The notes under the pieces were generated by a model that saw only the letters and a program-made list of their open reading frames with translations, was not told the origin of the DNA and made no database searches. A stretch of 64,000 nucleotides of DNA from Pedobacter sp. HDW13 (GTDB lineage Bacteria > Bacteroidota > Bacteroidia > Sphingobacteriales > Sphingobacteriaceae): the NCBI RefSeq assembly GCF_011303555.1, contig NZ_CP049868.1:5084001-5148000 (forward strand). The letters are read 5' to 3'. The position numbers were made by a program, and so were the translations under genes. This document shows, one piece after another, positions 1 through 8,602 of this stretch. The first letter of the stretch is position 1. Each line of letters begins with the position of its first letter.

Positions 1-110
1 ACATTAAACAACATGCCGATATGGAGTTTTCTGCAATGGGATCGATGACTGCCCAAATTAAAAGTGGAATGGAGTTGACGCTTAACAGCGCAATGATTAT
101 GATTAACTAA
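1..110 (+). CDS. C-terminal end of a probable VgrG-type spike protein (partial)
   Basis: Only about 35 residues are inside the window, read in the third frame from base 3 to the TAA at 108-110, ending in a beta-rich stretch (MELTLNSAMIMIN). The short alternating strand pattern is what the triple-stranded beta-helix tip of VgrG/gpV spike proteins looks like. A PAAR tip-protein gene starts 18 bp downstream on the same strand, the usual order in type VI secretion and related contractile injection loci. The family call rests mainly on that neighbour, because the fragment is too short to prove it. The start and most of the gene lie left of the window. Confidence 0.5.
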   Translation, partial: IKQHADMEFSAMGSMTAQIKSGMELTLNSAMIMIN

Positions 111-128
111 ATAAAAAAGAACTGAAAC

Positions 129-428
129 ATGCCACCAGCAGCAAGATTAACCGATTTTCACGAATGTCCGATGACGACCCCGGGCGTAGTACCTATACCA
201 CATGTTGGCGGGCCTATTGTTGGGCCGGGCGAGCCTACCGTATTAATAGGGAAGTTACCCGCCGCCAGGGTAGGCGATATGCTGGTTTGCGTAGGGCCAC
301 CCGATAGCATTGTTAAAGGATCTGCCACTGTAATGATTGGCGGAATGCCAGCAGCCAGAATAGGCGATCCAACCGCGCATGGAGGAAGAATCGTGATCGG
401 TGCGTTTAGCGTAATGATAGGGGGATAA
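129..428 (+). CDS. PAAR-domain spike tip protein
   Basis: This 99-residue protein is a stand-alone PAAR domain at the usual length of the family. The motif recurs as PPAAR (residues 2-6), LPAARVGD (about 43-50) and MPAARIGD (about 74-81), with Gly/Pro/Ile-rich beta turns between. His and Cys residues in the N-terminal HECP and in TAHGG are candidates for the metal site that holds the cone tip. PAAR proteins cap the VgrG trimer and sharpen the puncturing device; effectors are often fused or recruited here, but this one has no extension. It lies 18 bp after the probable vgrG tail and is probably cotranscribed with it. No immunity or toxin gene follows, because the next gene is a convergent monooxygenase. 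Confidence 0.88.
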   Translation: MPPAARLTDFHECPMTTPGVVPIPHVGGPIVGPGEPTVLIGKLPAARVGDMLVCVGPPDSIVKGSATVMIGGMPAARIGDPTAHGGRIVIGAFSVMIGG

Positions 429-462
429 ACCTGTTTTAAACCTGAAGTTAAATCTGGGTAGA

Positions 463-2016
463 TCAGAGAAACCATTTTGCTGCTGCCTGCCTGATTGACT
501 TTTCATCAGGTTCGCTATCTGTAGCCCAGGCAACAAAACCATCTGGGCGGATTAGTACAGCGCTTAAACCCAATTGTACTTTTGCCTGGCCCGAAATGTA
601 TTTCATTTGGTTGCCATAGGTTTTGGCTAAAGCCTGCAATGAAGTCTGCTGACCAAAATCGAGTAAAATACCCTTGCCATCGTACATCAGTTCGCCAAAC
701 CTCGTCCCGTCTGTAAATTCGAAATTGGGTACACTGCAACCCACCAGCGGGTGATTGCCTTCAAGCTCGTATTGCAGGTTAACACCCCAAATGCGCGAAG
801 CCATGTAAGTCGCGCCGTCATGGGTATTCATCAGGTCGCGCATAATGGCGTTCAAGGCCTGCGATTGCGGTTCTGGTTTCATAATGGCCACCTGTGCGCG
901 CGACCATTCCAAAACCTTTATGCCAATCGGGTATCTTTCTGCGTAATAACTGTCTAATAAACCTTCAGGAGCTGATTCTTTAATGGTAGCAGCTAGTTTC
1001 CAGCCCAGGTTCATGGCATCGCCCAAGCCCAGGTTTAAACCCTGGCCACCCAAAGGTGCGTGGATATGGGCCGCATCGCCGGCTAAAAACACCCTGCTAT
1101 TGCGGTAATTGGTGGCTTGGCGGGCACGGTCGGTCCAGGTAGTAGCAATGTGCAGGGTACTAATGGTTACATCGGTATCAGAAATGTGGCGCAGCACCTC
1201 TTGCAGGTGTTGAGCGGTTATTGGCGCACCTGACTGATGAAATGCACCTTGGTCAAAATCTTGTATAATGAGGTAACCTGGCTGCGATTGCAGGTACATG
1301 CCCCTTGCAGTTACATTTCGGCCCGGTTTAAGCTTTTCGGGATCTAAAATATCAACCTGTGCACTGTAGCCGGTAAAATCTGGCTCGGTGCCGGCAAACT
1401 CAAAGCCACCAGCCTTTCGTACCTGACTACGACTCCCATCACAACCAACCAGCCATTTAGCCATAAAAGATTGAGCATTTGCCAATACGGTTACGCCTTC
1501 ATCAGTTTGCTGAAAGCCGCAAAGGGTTTGACCGCGCCTGATGGTTACGCCTAACGCAAGTGCGCGATGGGTTAGTACCGTTTCAATTTCTTCCATTTCA
1601 GAAAGCATAATGGGATCAGTGGCACTTGGCAAACGGTATTTCCATTGCGCGGTATCAATGTGGTCAGCATAAAAAGGAATCCCGGCAAAATGCCCCGCCT
1701 GACGGTTTTCTTGTCCCGCATGTGGGTTTTTATAACGTTTATGGATTTCCAGTCCTGATAATAATCCGCGGCGGTAAAGTGCTTCAATACTTGGTGCCGA
1801 AAGCCCGCGCATGCCAAAGGGTAGGCGTTTTAGCGGCGTTTCCGGAGTTTCGACTTTTTCTAATATCAGTACAGTACATTGTGCCAGGGCAAGTTCGCAG
1901 GCAAGGAAAAGGCCTACCGGTCCTCCGCCGGCAATAATTACATCGTAAATAAGAGGTATGGGTGAGGGTATTTCGTTTTGAATTGTCGTGTTCATATTTG
2001 TATCATTTGAACACAA
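463..2016 (-). CDS. FAD-dependent aromatic-type monooxygenase
   Basis: Group A flavoprotein hydroxylase of the PheA/TfdB/MhpA type, about 517 residues. An N-terminal Rossmann FAD site carries the GGGPVG motif near residues 30-35, followed by the GCDGSRS motif near residue 190 and the second FAD signature GDAAHIHAPLGGQG near 310-330. The C-terminal thioredoxin-like dimerisation domain ends with the RPDGFVAWA motif typical of the family. Such enzymes use NAD(P)H and O2 to hydroxylate aromatics, or to inactivate tetracycline- or rifamycin-like compounds; the substrate cannot be read from sequence. An in-frame ATG at 1995 is an equally plausible start (510 aa). The AraC regulator gene ends 20 bp upstream on the same strand, so the two probably form an operon in which the regulator senses the inducer. 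Confidence 0.9.
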   Translation of the reverse strand: MCSNDTNMNTTIQNEIPSPIPLIYDVIIAGGGPVGLFLACELALAQCTVLILEKVETPETPLKRLPFGMRGLSAPSIEALYRRGLLSGLEIHKRYKNPHAGQENRQAGHFAGIPFYADHIDTAQWKYRLPSATDPIMLSEMEEIETVLTHRALALGVTIRRGQTLCGFQQTDEGVTVLANAQSFMAKWLVGCDGSRSQVRKAGGFEFAGTEPDFTGYSAQVDILDPEKLKPGRNVTARGMYLQSQPGYLIIQDFDQGAFHQSGAPITAQHLQEVLRHISDTDVTISTLHIATTWTDRARQATNYRNSRVFLAGDAAHIHAPLGGQGLNLGLGDAMNLGWKLAATIKESAPEGLLDSYYAERYPIGIKVLEWSRAQVAIMKPEPQSQALNAIMRDLMNTHDGATYMASRIWGVNLQYELEGNHPLVGCSVPNFEFTDGTRFGELMYDGKGILLDFGQQTSLQALAKTYGNQMKYISGQAKVQLGLSAVLIRPDGFVAWATDSEPDEKSIRQAAAKWFL

Positions 2017-2036
2017 AGTTCTGTAACTGCGGTCGA

Positions 2037-2852
2037 TCAGGCTTGTACAAATGCGACAAAATCGCCCTTAATTACCGTTTTTCCATGCTTGGCTTTTCGT
2101 GCAAATGCTGCTGGCGTAGTACCACTGTAATGTTTAAATTCACGGCTTAGGTGAGATTGATCGGTATAACCCAGTTGATAAGCGAGACCTGAAAGGTTTG
2201 CATCCGGATGAATCCATAAATGATTGCGAACCTGTTCAAAACGCATCAGGCCCAATACATCCTTAACGGTATAGCCCGATGATTGTTTAAATTTCCGCTC
2301 CAGCGTCCGTACAGTGGTGTGGGCAGCGGCAGCAACCTGGCTTACAGGCAAAGTACCTTTTGCCTCGCGCATGGCAATACCCGCTTTAAATAATAAACTG
2401 TTTGCCGCAATTTGCGATTTTGCTTTAATAAAGTATTGTTCTACCTCATTAATCGCTTCTTCTATTCTGCTGTTGCGGATATGGGTATCCAATATCGGAT
2501 GCAAATGTGCTATCGGATGCTCGAGTACATGCAGATGTTGTTTAGCTGAAGGTAGCCCGAGCAAATCAAACACGGTCCAGGGATAGCACCTGATGGCAAT
2601 AATCTCCAAACAATTTTGGGCATGAAAAGTAATGGGCTGGTTGAGTAGCCCCATCATAAAGGGCGATGGAAGTGGCTGTAAAACTCCATCCTGAAAAGTA
2701 CTGCAGGAATTTCCAAAATGAAAGATAATTTCGGCATAGCCATCAGGCAAAACCTCAAAAGTTTCAGCTGCTACCGATTCCCTTTTGTTGTACCAAAAAC
2801 ACCTGATGGTATCGCGCAAAGTTTCAGGAGCTTCAAATTCGTGGTGTTGCAT
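2037..2852 (-). CDS. AraC-family transcriptional regulator
   Basis: A 271-residue regulator. The N-terminal half resembles the DUF6597-type sensor domain (LRDTIRCFWYNKRES, LPDGYAEIIFHFG). The C-terminal half is an AraC/XylS double helix-turn-helix (LERKFKQSSGYTVKDV; LAYQLGYTDQSHLSREFKHY). The reading frame is open upstream to 3092, but that extension would run into the divergent sigma-factor gene and is low-complexity, so the ATG at 2850-2852 (MQHHEF) is preferred. It lies 20 bp upstream of the FAD monooxygenase on the same strand and most likely controls it and itself. The intergenic region shared with fecI carries a CAAACGTTTG palindrome at 2931-2940. Confidence 0.87.
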   Translation of the reverse strand: MQHHEFEAPETLRDTIRCFWYNKRESVAAETFEVLPDGYAEIIFHFGNSCSTFQDGVLQPLPSPFMMGLLNQPITFHAQNCLEIIAIRCYPWTVFDLLGLPSAKQHLHVLEHPIAHLHPILDTHIRNSRIEEAINEVEQYFIKAKSQIAANSLLFKAGIAMREAKGTLPVSQVAAAAHTTVRTLERKFKQSSGYTVKDVLGLMRFEQVRNHLWIHPDANLSGLAYQLGYTDQSHLSREFKHYSGTTPAAFARKAKHGKTVIKGDFVAFVQA

Positions 2853-2930
2853 GCAGTTGTGGTCTTTTTTGCTTTGATTCTGGTGGAAAATATGGTGTTT
2901 TGCCCTAATTGCGAAATTATTTTTTAAAAA

Positions 2931-2940
2931 CAAACGTTTG
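2931..2940. promoter_or_regulatory. Palindrome CAAACGTTTG between AraC and FecI genes
   Basis: A perfect 10-bp palindrome with a central CG, the geometry of LacI-type operators, sits between the divergent AraC and sigma-factor genes. The same ten bases form the core of the 18-bp operator beside the lacI gene at 58731-58748. Function is inferred; no other evidence of binding is available. Confidence 0.35.
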
Positions 2941-3059
2941 CGTGAAATTATTGTTTGAAGTTGATTGTTAAAATTATTTATTATTGTAATAAAGTCATTA
3001 CATCCGGATGCCTCAATTGGATTCATACGGTTAATCGTCCCCTTAATAAGATTGTTGCC

Positions 3060-3623
3060 ATGCGCGATTATAGAAAATTTAACGACGAACAATTGTTATC
3101 TTTCTTAAGGGAAGGAAATCATGCTGCATTTACAGAAATTTACAACCGTTACTGGAAAAAGATGTTTGAAATTGCTGCACGTAAGATCAATGATTTAGAC
3201 GAAGCAGAAGAAATTGTACAGAGCATCTTTGTTTCGCTTTGGCAGAGAAAAACCGAGCTCAGAATTAAAGGCTCATTAAATGCTTATCTGGCTGTTTGTA
3301 TCAAATATCGCGTAATCAAATTGTTGGATAAAAAAAGACATGAACAAAAATACAGGGATAGCCTGGATAGCCGGATACTTACTGATGCCTCAACTGAAGA
3401 CTGGTTAAGTTTTTTGGAACTGAAAGACAAACTTGCCGAATTGGTGGCTGTTTTACCTGATAAATGCCAGCTCGTATATAAAATGAGTCGCGAACGCGGA
3501 ATGCCCCAAAAAGAAATTGCCACAACACTCAATATTGCAGAAAAAACTGTAGAGGCACATCTTGGAAAAGCGCTTAAAACACTAAAAGCAGGCCTCAATC
3601 ATTTCTTAACAACCTTGTTGTAA
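3060..3623 (+). CDS. FecI-like ECF RNA polymerase sigma factor
   Basis: A 187-residue ECF sigma factor with region 2 (AFTEIYNRYWKKMFEIA, DEAEEIVQSIFVSLW) and a region 4 helix-turn-helix (MPQKEIATTLNIAEKTVEAH). The length and the EEIVQSIFVSLW signature fit the Bacteroidota FecI-type group that controls SusC/SusD transport operons. The frame is open upstream to 2955, but the ATG at 3060 (MRDYRKF) gives the normal family length and was chosen. It is followed by fecR (75 bp gap), then an STN-containing SusC and a SusD, the standard trans-envelope signalling layout. The sigma factor is held by FecR until the cognate SusC binds its ligand, and then transcribes the transporter genes. Confidence 0.92.
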   Translation: MRDYRKFNDEQLLSFLREGNHAAFTEIYNRYWKKMFEIAARKINDLDEAEEIVQSIFVSLWQRKTELRIKGSLNAYLAVCIKYRVIKLLDKKRHEQKYRDSLDSRILTDASTEDWLSFLELKDKLAELVAVLPDKCQLVYKMSRERGMPQKEIATTLNIAEKTVEAHLGKALKTLKAGLNHFLTTLL

Positions 3624-3698
3624 AAAAAACAAATATTTTAATAATCGACTAAGGGATTTATCTCCTATAGGGTACATGTAAGTATAAACCTATTGAAG

Positions 3699-4865
3699 AT
3701 GAACGATCTCGAATACAATGAAGATTATTATAAAGAACTTGCTTCCAAATGGATAAAGGGAACCATTACTAATGAAGAAGAAGTAAGGTTTTCGTCCTGG
3801 TATAATCAGGAAGTTAATCGAGAAATAACAATACCCGAAGAATTTGTCGTAAATGAGGCCGAACATCGTAACCGGATGCTGGCCGAAATTAATAAGAGAA
3901 TAGGCGTATCTAAAAAAGTGCAGCTATGGCCGCGTTTGGTTGCCGCCGCTTTAATTGGTGTCTTATTTATTTCCGGATTCTATTTAATGATTCGCTCCTT
4001 CACAAAAGATGAAGCTGCGATTGCAGTACTGAAGAAGCACGATATACCTGCCGGAAAAAATAAAGCAGTACTTACACTGGCTAATGGCGAGGTGCTTTCA
4101 CTTTCAGATTTAGCAGTTGGCGAACATAGCCAGCATGATGGAGCCATTATTACTAAAAACAGAGACGGACAGCTTCAATACCAGGTTGTAGATACCGAAA
4201 ATAACAGTAACGAAATTGCTTATAATACCATCAGTACACCAAAAGGAGGACAATATCAGGTTAACCTGCCCGATGGAACAAAAATATGGCTCAATTCGGC
4301 CTCCTCATTAAAATTTCCGACAAGTTTTAAAAAACTCTTTGAACGCAAAGTAGAGCTTGCCGGAGAAGGCTATTTTGAAGTGGCTAAAGATAAAAGCCGT
4401 CCGTTCCGTGTAGTTTCCAATCAGCAAACCGTAACTGTTTATGGTACTCATTTTAACATAAACGCCTATAGCGATGAAGCTGAAATGGTAACAACCTTAA
4501 TTGAGGGGAGTGTAGATGTAAACCATGTGCTCCTCCGTCCAAATGAACAATCGGTAATTAAAGATAATCAGATTAAAGTACAACCAGCCGATATTGAATC
4601 GGTAATTGCCTGGAAAAATGGCTATTTCAGGTTTGAAGAAGAGCGTTTGGATGTGATTATGAAAAAGGTATCGAGATGGTATGATGTAGATATAGAATTT
4701 GCTGACCCAGCTTTAAAGGAACTGGAATTTGGGGTGGTAACCAGTCGTTCAGGAAATCTTTCGGGCATACTTAAAATGCTCGAAATGACCCATGAGATTT
4801 ATTTTACACTTAACGGCAGGAAAATTACAGTGCTGAATTATACAAAGGAAAACAATGCCCGTTAA
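3699..4865 (+). CDS. FecR-family anti-sigma factor / membrane signal transducer
   Basis: A 388-residue inner-membrane regulator. A short cytoplasmic N-terminal region (about 1-85) binds the sigma factor, then comes a single membrane helix (LVAAALIGVLFISGFYL, about 88-106). The periplasmic FecR domain follows (ISTPKGGQYQVNLPDGTKIW, SSLKFPTSF, GEGYFEVAKD), then a DUF4974-like C-terminal domain (FEEERLDVIMKKVSRWYDVD). It relays ligand occupancy of the neighbouring SusC, through that protein's STN domain, to the FecI-type sigma factor. A TTG lies two codons upstream, but the ATG at 3699 is the more likely start. The gene sits between fecI and susC on the same strand. Confidence 0.92.
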   Translation: MNDLEYNEDYYKELASKWIKGTITNEEEVRFSSWYNQEVNREITIPEEFVVNEAEHRNRMLAEINKRIGVSKKVQLWPRLVAAALIGVLFISGFYLMIRSFTKDEAAIAVLKKHDIPAGKNKAVLTLANGEVLSLSDLAVGEHSQHDGAIITKNRDGQLQYQVVDTENNSNEIAYNTISTPKGGQYQVNLPDGTKIWLNSASSLKFPTSFKKLFERKVELAGEGYFEVAKDKSRPFRVVSNQQTVTVYGTHFNINAYSDEAEMVTTLIEGSVDVNHVLLRPNEQSVIKDNQIKVQPADIESVIAWKNGYFRFEEERLDVIMKKVSRWYDVDIEFADPALKELEFGVVTSRSGNLSGILKMLEMTHEIYFTLNGRKITVLNYTKENNAR

Positions 4866-4961
4866 CCATGAGGGCAACCTAAATAAACCAATTTTAAATT
4901 TTAAACAAACTAACCAAATTAAGATGGAAAAAAATCAAACTTAACCCTGGATCTATTAGAA

Positions 4962-5076
4962 ATCCGGGAGCATCTCACTGCTCCCGAAAAAGTTCTAATG
5001 CCAAAAAAACAATCGAATCAATTTATTTCTTAAACATTTCGCAAAGTGATCTAAGCATGCGACCGCTGGCACTTTG
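4962..5076 (+). promoter_or_regulatory. Structured leader between fecR and susC
   Basis: The 232-bp gap between fecR and susC contains two inverted repeats. CGGGAGCA (4965-4972) pairs with TGCTCCCG (4979-4986) over a 6-nt loop, and CAAAGTG (5042-5048) pairs with CACTTTG (5070-5076). The first hairpin is followed by AAAAAG, not a T-run, so it is not a standard terminator on the plus strand. It may stabilise or segment the transcript, so that susC/susD RNA accumulates separately from fecI/fecR. Role inferred. Confidence 0.4.
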
Positions 5077-5097
5077 TCGAATTAACAGAACAATCAA

Positions 5098-8000
5098 ATG
5101 TATAAAAATTATACTAAAAATTTTTGTATGCCCCCGGGCTACGCCTTTAAATTAAGTTTAGCTATGAAATTAGCAGCGGTGTTGCTCGTCGTAACGATTA
5201 TGCAGGTTGGTGCAACCGGATTTGCACAGAATATCAATTACCAAAAGAAAAGTGCCTCTCTTAAACAGGTGCTCAACGAAATCAATAAGCAAACAGGATA
5301 TAGTATTGTGTGGTCGGCAAAAAAGGCCAAGAATTTACTGTTAACTGATCTCTTTTTTAAAAATGCGACTTTGGAAACCGTACTTGAAAAGTGCCTTGAA
5401 GGGCAGCCACTGTCTTATGCTATCGAAAACGGTATCGTTGTAATCCGCACAAAATTGCCACCGGTAACACGTACTACAGAATCAGCAAATGCCTTTATTG
5501 ATTTGAAAGGGCAGGTAGTTGATGAAAATGGTGTTCCGCTACCTGGCGCGAGTATCAAGCTTAAAAATGGAACTAAACAAACCATGTCTGGCCAGGATGG
5601 TAGATTTGCCATGGTTGGGGTTGACCGCGGAGATGTACTTTTGGTTAGTTATATTGGTTATCAGGAGAAAGAGGTAAGCGTAACCACGTCAGATATGATA
5701 ATCCGCTTAACCGCCAAATCTGCCGAACTCAACGATGTGGTGGTAGTAGCCTATGGCAGTCAATCGAAAACAAGGCTTACAGGCGCAGTTGCACAGGTAA
5801 GTGGCAAAGATTTGCAAAACAGGCCAATTACCAGGATCAGTCAGGCACTTCAGGGGCAGGTAGCTAACCTGAATATTGGTGCGACTACGGCTGGTGGGGC
5901 ACCCAATTCTACCCAAAGCTTAAATATCCGTGGTTATACCGGACTTGGAACTTCTGGTGGACCGCTTATTGTAGTAGATGGTATTCAGGGGGTAGATATC
6001 AATAGTATTAACCCTGATGATATAGAGAATATTAGTGTGCTAAAAGATGCAGCTTCAGCAGCCATTTATGGATCGAGTGCACCATATGGTGTTATACTGA
6101 TCAGTACTAAAAAAGGCAACAAAGCCGCTGCGCCAACCATTTCCTATAACAACAACCTTTCTGTTTCAGAAGTAATTAACCTGCCAAAAATGGTCAATTC
6201 ACTTGAGTTTGCAACCATTTACAATGAAGCTTTTGCAAATGCACAACGGGCAGCTTTTTTTGATGCACCAACCATCCAACGCATTAAAGATTACCAGGCC
6301 GGCATACTTACTACCGAAACCATTAAAAATCCGGCGCCAAATACCAACGAATATTTTTCATGGAATGCCTCAAATGCCAATAACGATTGGTTCAAGATTT
6401 ATTATAAGGATCATGCTTTTAGCCAGCAGCACAATATGAGTGTAAATGGTGGCTCTAATTCATCAAACTACTTTGTTGGGGCTGGATATAATGACAGGAA
6501 CGGAATGTATAATTATGGTAACGATAGCTATAAACGTTATAACCTGAGGGCTAACCTGAGCGCTGATGTAACCAGCTGGCTTACCTTCAATTTACGAAGT
6601 AGTTTCTCCCGTCAGCTGTTTAATTCTCCAAACTTATATCCTGGCCAAACCGGTGGTGGCGACCAGGCCTACATGCACCAGATTGCCCGTAAATTTCCTA
6701 CCGTTGCCGTATTTAACCCTGACGGACGGTATTCCGATTCAAGCAATATCTTACTGCATGAAGAAGGAGGACGCAACAACCAGACTACCGACCAGGGCTT
6801 GCTAAGTGGCGAACTTAATTTTAAGCTGGCCAAAGGGTGGACAGCTACCGCTAACTATACCTTTGATGCCCAGTATTACGATGAAACCTCACACCTGAAA
6901 ACACTATTCTCTTTTCTCCCAGATGGGTCTCAGAGCACGGTAGGTGGTACTACGCCAAATTCATTTAGCCGTTACAACGAACGCAACCAGCATGAGGTAG
7001 TAAATGTATTCTCTAAATATGAGAAGCAGTTTCAGGATCATTATTTTAGCATACTAGGTGGTTATGTAAGCGATTATGTAGGTTTTCAGTCCTATTCAGC
7101 CAGCAATAGTAATCTCTATTCAGATAATATTCCATCGCTTTCTACAGCATACGGCACAACACCATCTATCTCTGATTTGATTCGTAAACTGAGTTCGCAG
7201 GGAGCTTTCGGGAGGATTAATTACAATTACAAAGAAAAGTACCTCTTAGAGCTTAATGCCCGATACGATGGAACTTCGCGCTTTTTAGAAGATGTTCGCT
7301 GGAAACTTTATCCAGGTGTTTCTGCAGGCTGGAATATTGACAAAGAGTCGTTCTTCGAGCCAGTAAAAAAATATGTAAACACCTTTAAATTCAGGGGATC
7401 TTATGGGCAGCTTGGCGATCAGGTATTTTTAGGAAACAGCTATTATCCTTTTTATCCAAGCTTAGGTACCTCAAGACCAACATCTACCAGTTGGTTGTTT
7501 GGTGGTACACAACAGGCTTCAGTAACATTACCAGCTCTGGTTAATGATCAGTTAACCTGGATTACCAGCTCTACATTAGATTTTGGAGCCGATGCAACAT
7601 TTTTCAATAACAGGTTAAGCGCTTCATTCGATTGGTATATCAGAAAAGCGACTGATTTTGCCGGCCCTTCGGCGGCATTACCAGCCATTTTGGGTACAAC
7701 CCCACCTAGTGTAAACAACTCTGCAATTAAAACTAAGGGATGGGAACTTTCATTGGCATGGAGAGATAAAATTGGTTCGGTTAGTTACGGTTTGAAAGGA
7801 GTATTGAGCGATTATACCGCCAAAGTAACCAAATATCCAAACCCAACCGGACTATTAAATACCTGGTACGAAGGATTGGATATGGGTGAGATATGGGGTT
7901 ATGAAACCGTAGGCCTATTTCAAAGCGCAGCCGAAATTGCCGGTGCCCCATCACAAAATCTGATCTATAACGGTCCGTTAACACCTGGCGATGTTCGCTA

Positions 8001-8574
8001 TGCAGACCTTAATGGTGATGGTATAATTAGTCCGGGAGCTTCTACTGTATCTAACCCCGGCGACCGCAAGGTAATTGGTAATTTAACGCCAAGGTACAGT
8101 TACGGTGTTACAGCCGATGCCAGCTGGAATGGTTTCGATGCCATGATTTTTGTACAGGGCGTAGGAAAACGTGATGTAGCGATAGGCGGTAACTATTTCT
8201 GGGGAATTGTAGGCGATGAGTGGCAGAGCTCGTTGTTTACCACCCATTTAGACAGATGGACGCCACAAACACCTGATGGTTATTACCCGAAATATTACAT
8301 GAGTGGTGAAAACAGTAAAAATCAGCAAACCCAAACCAGATACCTGCAAAATGGCGCCTATTTAAGGTTAAAGAATGTGCAGTTAGGTTATTCGCTGAAC
8401 AAAAGCTTAGTCGAAAAACTGAAACTGGGGCGTGTGAGATTTTATCTGAGTGTAGAAAACCTGGCCACCATTACCAAATTTACCAAAGCGCTTGATCCTG
8501 AACTTTTCCTGTCATCAGGAAAGGTGTACCCGATGCAGAGAACTTATTCTGCAGGATTGAATGTTACTTTTTAA
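5098..8574 (+). CDS. SusC/RagA-family TonB-dependent outer-membrane transporter with STN signalling domain
   Basis: A 1158-residue transporter. An N-terminal signal sequence (MKLAAVLLVVTIMQVGATGFA region) is followed by an STN (secretin/TonB short N-terminal) domain at about residues 45-115 (SLKQVLNEINKQTGYSIVW). Then come a carboxypeptidase-D-like regulatory beta-sandwich (IDLKGQVVDENGVPLPGASI, about 138-215), a TonB box-like stretch (LNDVVVVAYGSQ), a plug domain (LNIRGYTGLG, VLKDAASAAIYG) and a 22-strand barrel ending in an aromatic-rich strand (AGLNVTF). The STN domain marks it as the receptor that signals to FecR and FecI encoded just upstream. The downstream gene is its SusD lid. The substrate, probably a glycan or peptide oligomer, cannot be read, since no catabolic enzyme accompanies the pair. 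Confidence 0.95.
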   Translation: MYKNYTKNFCMPPGYAFKLSLAMKLAAVLLVVTIMQVGATGFAQNINYQKKSASLKQVLNEINKQTGYSIVWSAKKAKNLLLTDLFFKNATLETVLEKCLEGQPLSYAIENGIVVIRTKLPPVTRTTESANAFIDLKGQVVDENGVPLPGASIKLKNGTKQTMSGQDGRFAMVGVDRGDVLLVSYIGYQEKEVSVTTSDMIIRLTAKSAELNDVVVVAYGSQSKTRLTGAVAQVSGKDLQNRPITRISQALQGQVANLNIGATTAGGAPNSTQSLNIRGYTGLGTSGGPLIVVDGIQGVDINSINPDDIENISVLKDAASAAIYGSSAPYGVILISTKKGNKAAAPTISYNNNLSVSEVINLPKMVNSLEFATIYNEAFANAQRAAFFDAPTIQRIKDYQAGILTTETIKNPAPNTNEYFSWNASNANNDWFKIYYKDHAFSQQHNMSVNGGSNSSNYFVGAGYNDRNGMYNYGNDSYKRYNLRANLSADVTSWLTFNLRSSFSRQLFNSPNLYPGQTGGGDQAYMHQIARKFPTVAVFNPDGRYSDSSNILLHEEGGRNNQTTDQGLLSGELNFKLAKGWTATANYTFDAQYYDETSHLKTLFSFLPDGSQSTVGGTTPNSFSRYNERNQHEVVNVFSKYEKQFQDHYFSILGGYVSDYVGFQSYSASNSNLYSDNIPSLSTAYGTTPSISDLIRKLSSQGAFGRINYNYKEKYLLELNARYDGTSRFLEDVRWKLYPGVSAGWNIDKESFFEPVKKYVNTFKFRGSYGQLGDQVFLGNSYYPFYPSLGTSRPTSTSWLFGGTQQASVTLPALVNDQLTWITSSTLDFGADATFFNNRLSASFDWYIRKATDFAGPSAALPAILGTTPPSVNNSAIKTKGWELSLAWRDKIGSVSYGLKGVLSDYTAKVTKYPNPTGLLNTWYEGLDMGEIWGYETVGLFQSAAEIAGAPSQNLIYNGPLTPGDVRYADLNGDGIISPGASTVSNPGDRKVIGNLTPRYSYGVTADASWNGFDAMIFVQGVGKRDVAIGGNYFWGIVGDEWQSSLFTTHLDRWTPQTPDGYYPKYYMSGENSKNQQTQTRYLQNGAYLRLKNVQLGYSLNKSLVEKLKLGRVRFYLSVENLATITKFTKALDPELFLSSGKVYPMQRTYSAGLNVTF

Positions 8575-8602
8575 ACCAATAAAAATATTAAAGGATACAA
8601 TC

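Noticed and set aside
158..475. Long open frame antisense to the PAAR gene
   Set aside because: It is the mirror of a repetitive Gly/Pro/Ile-rich gene; no start or promoter signal, and the plus-strand frame has clear PAAR motifs.
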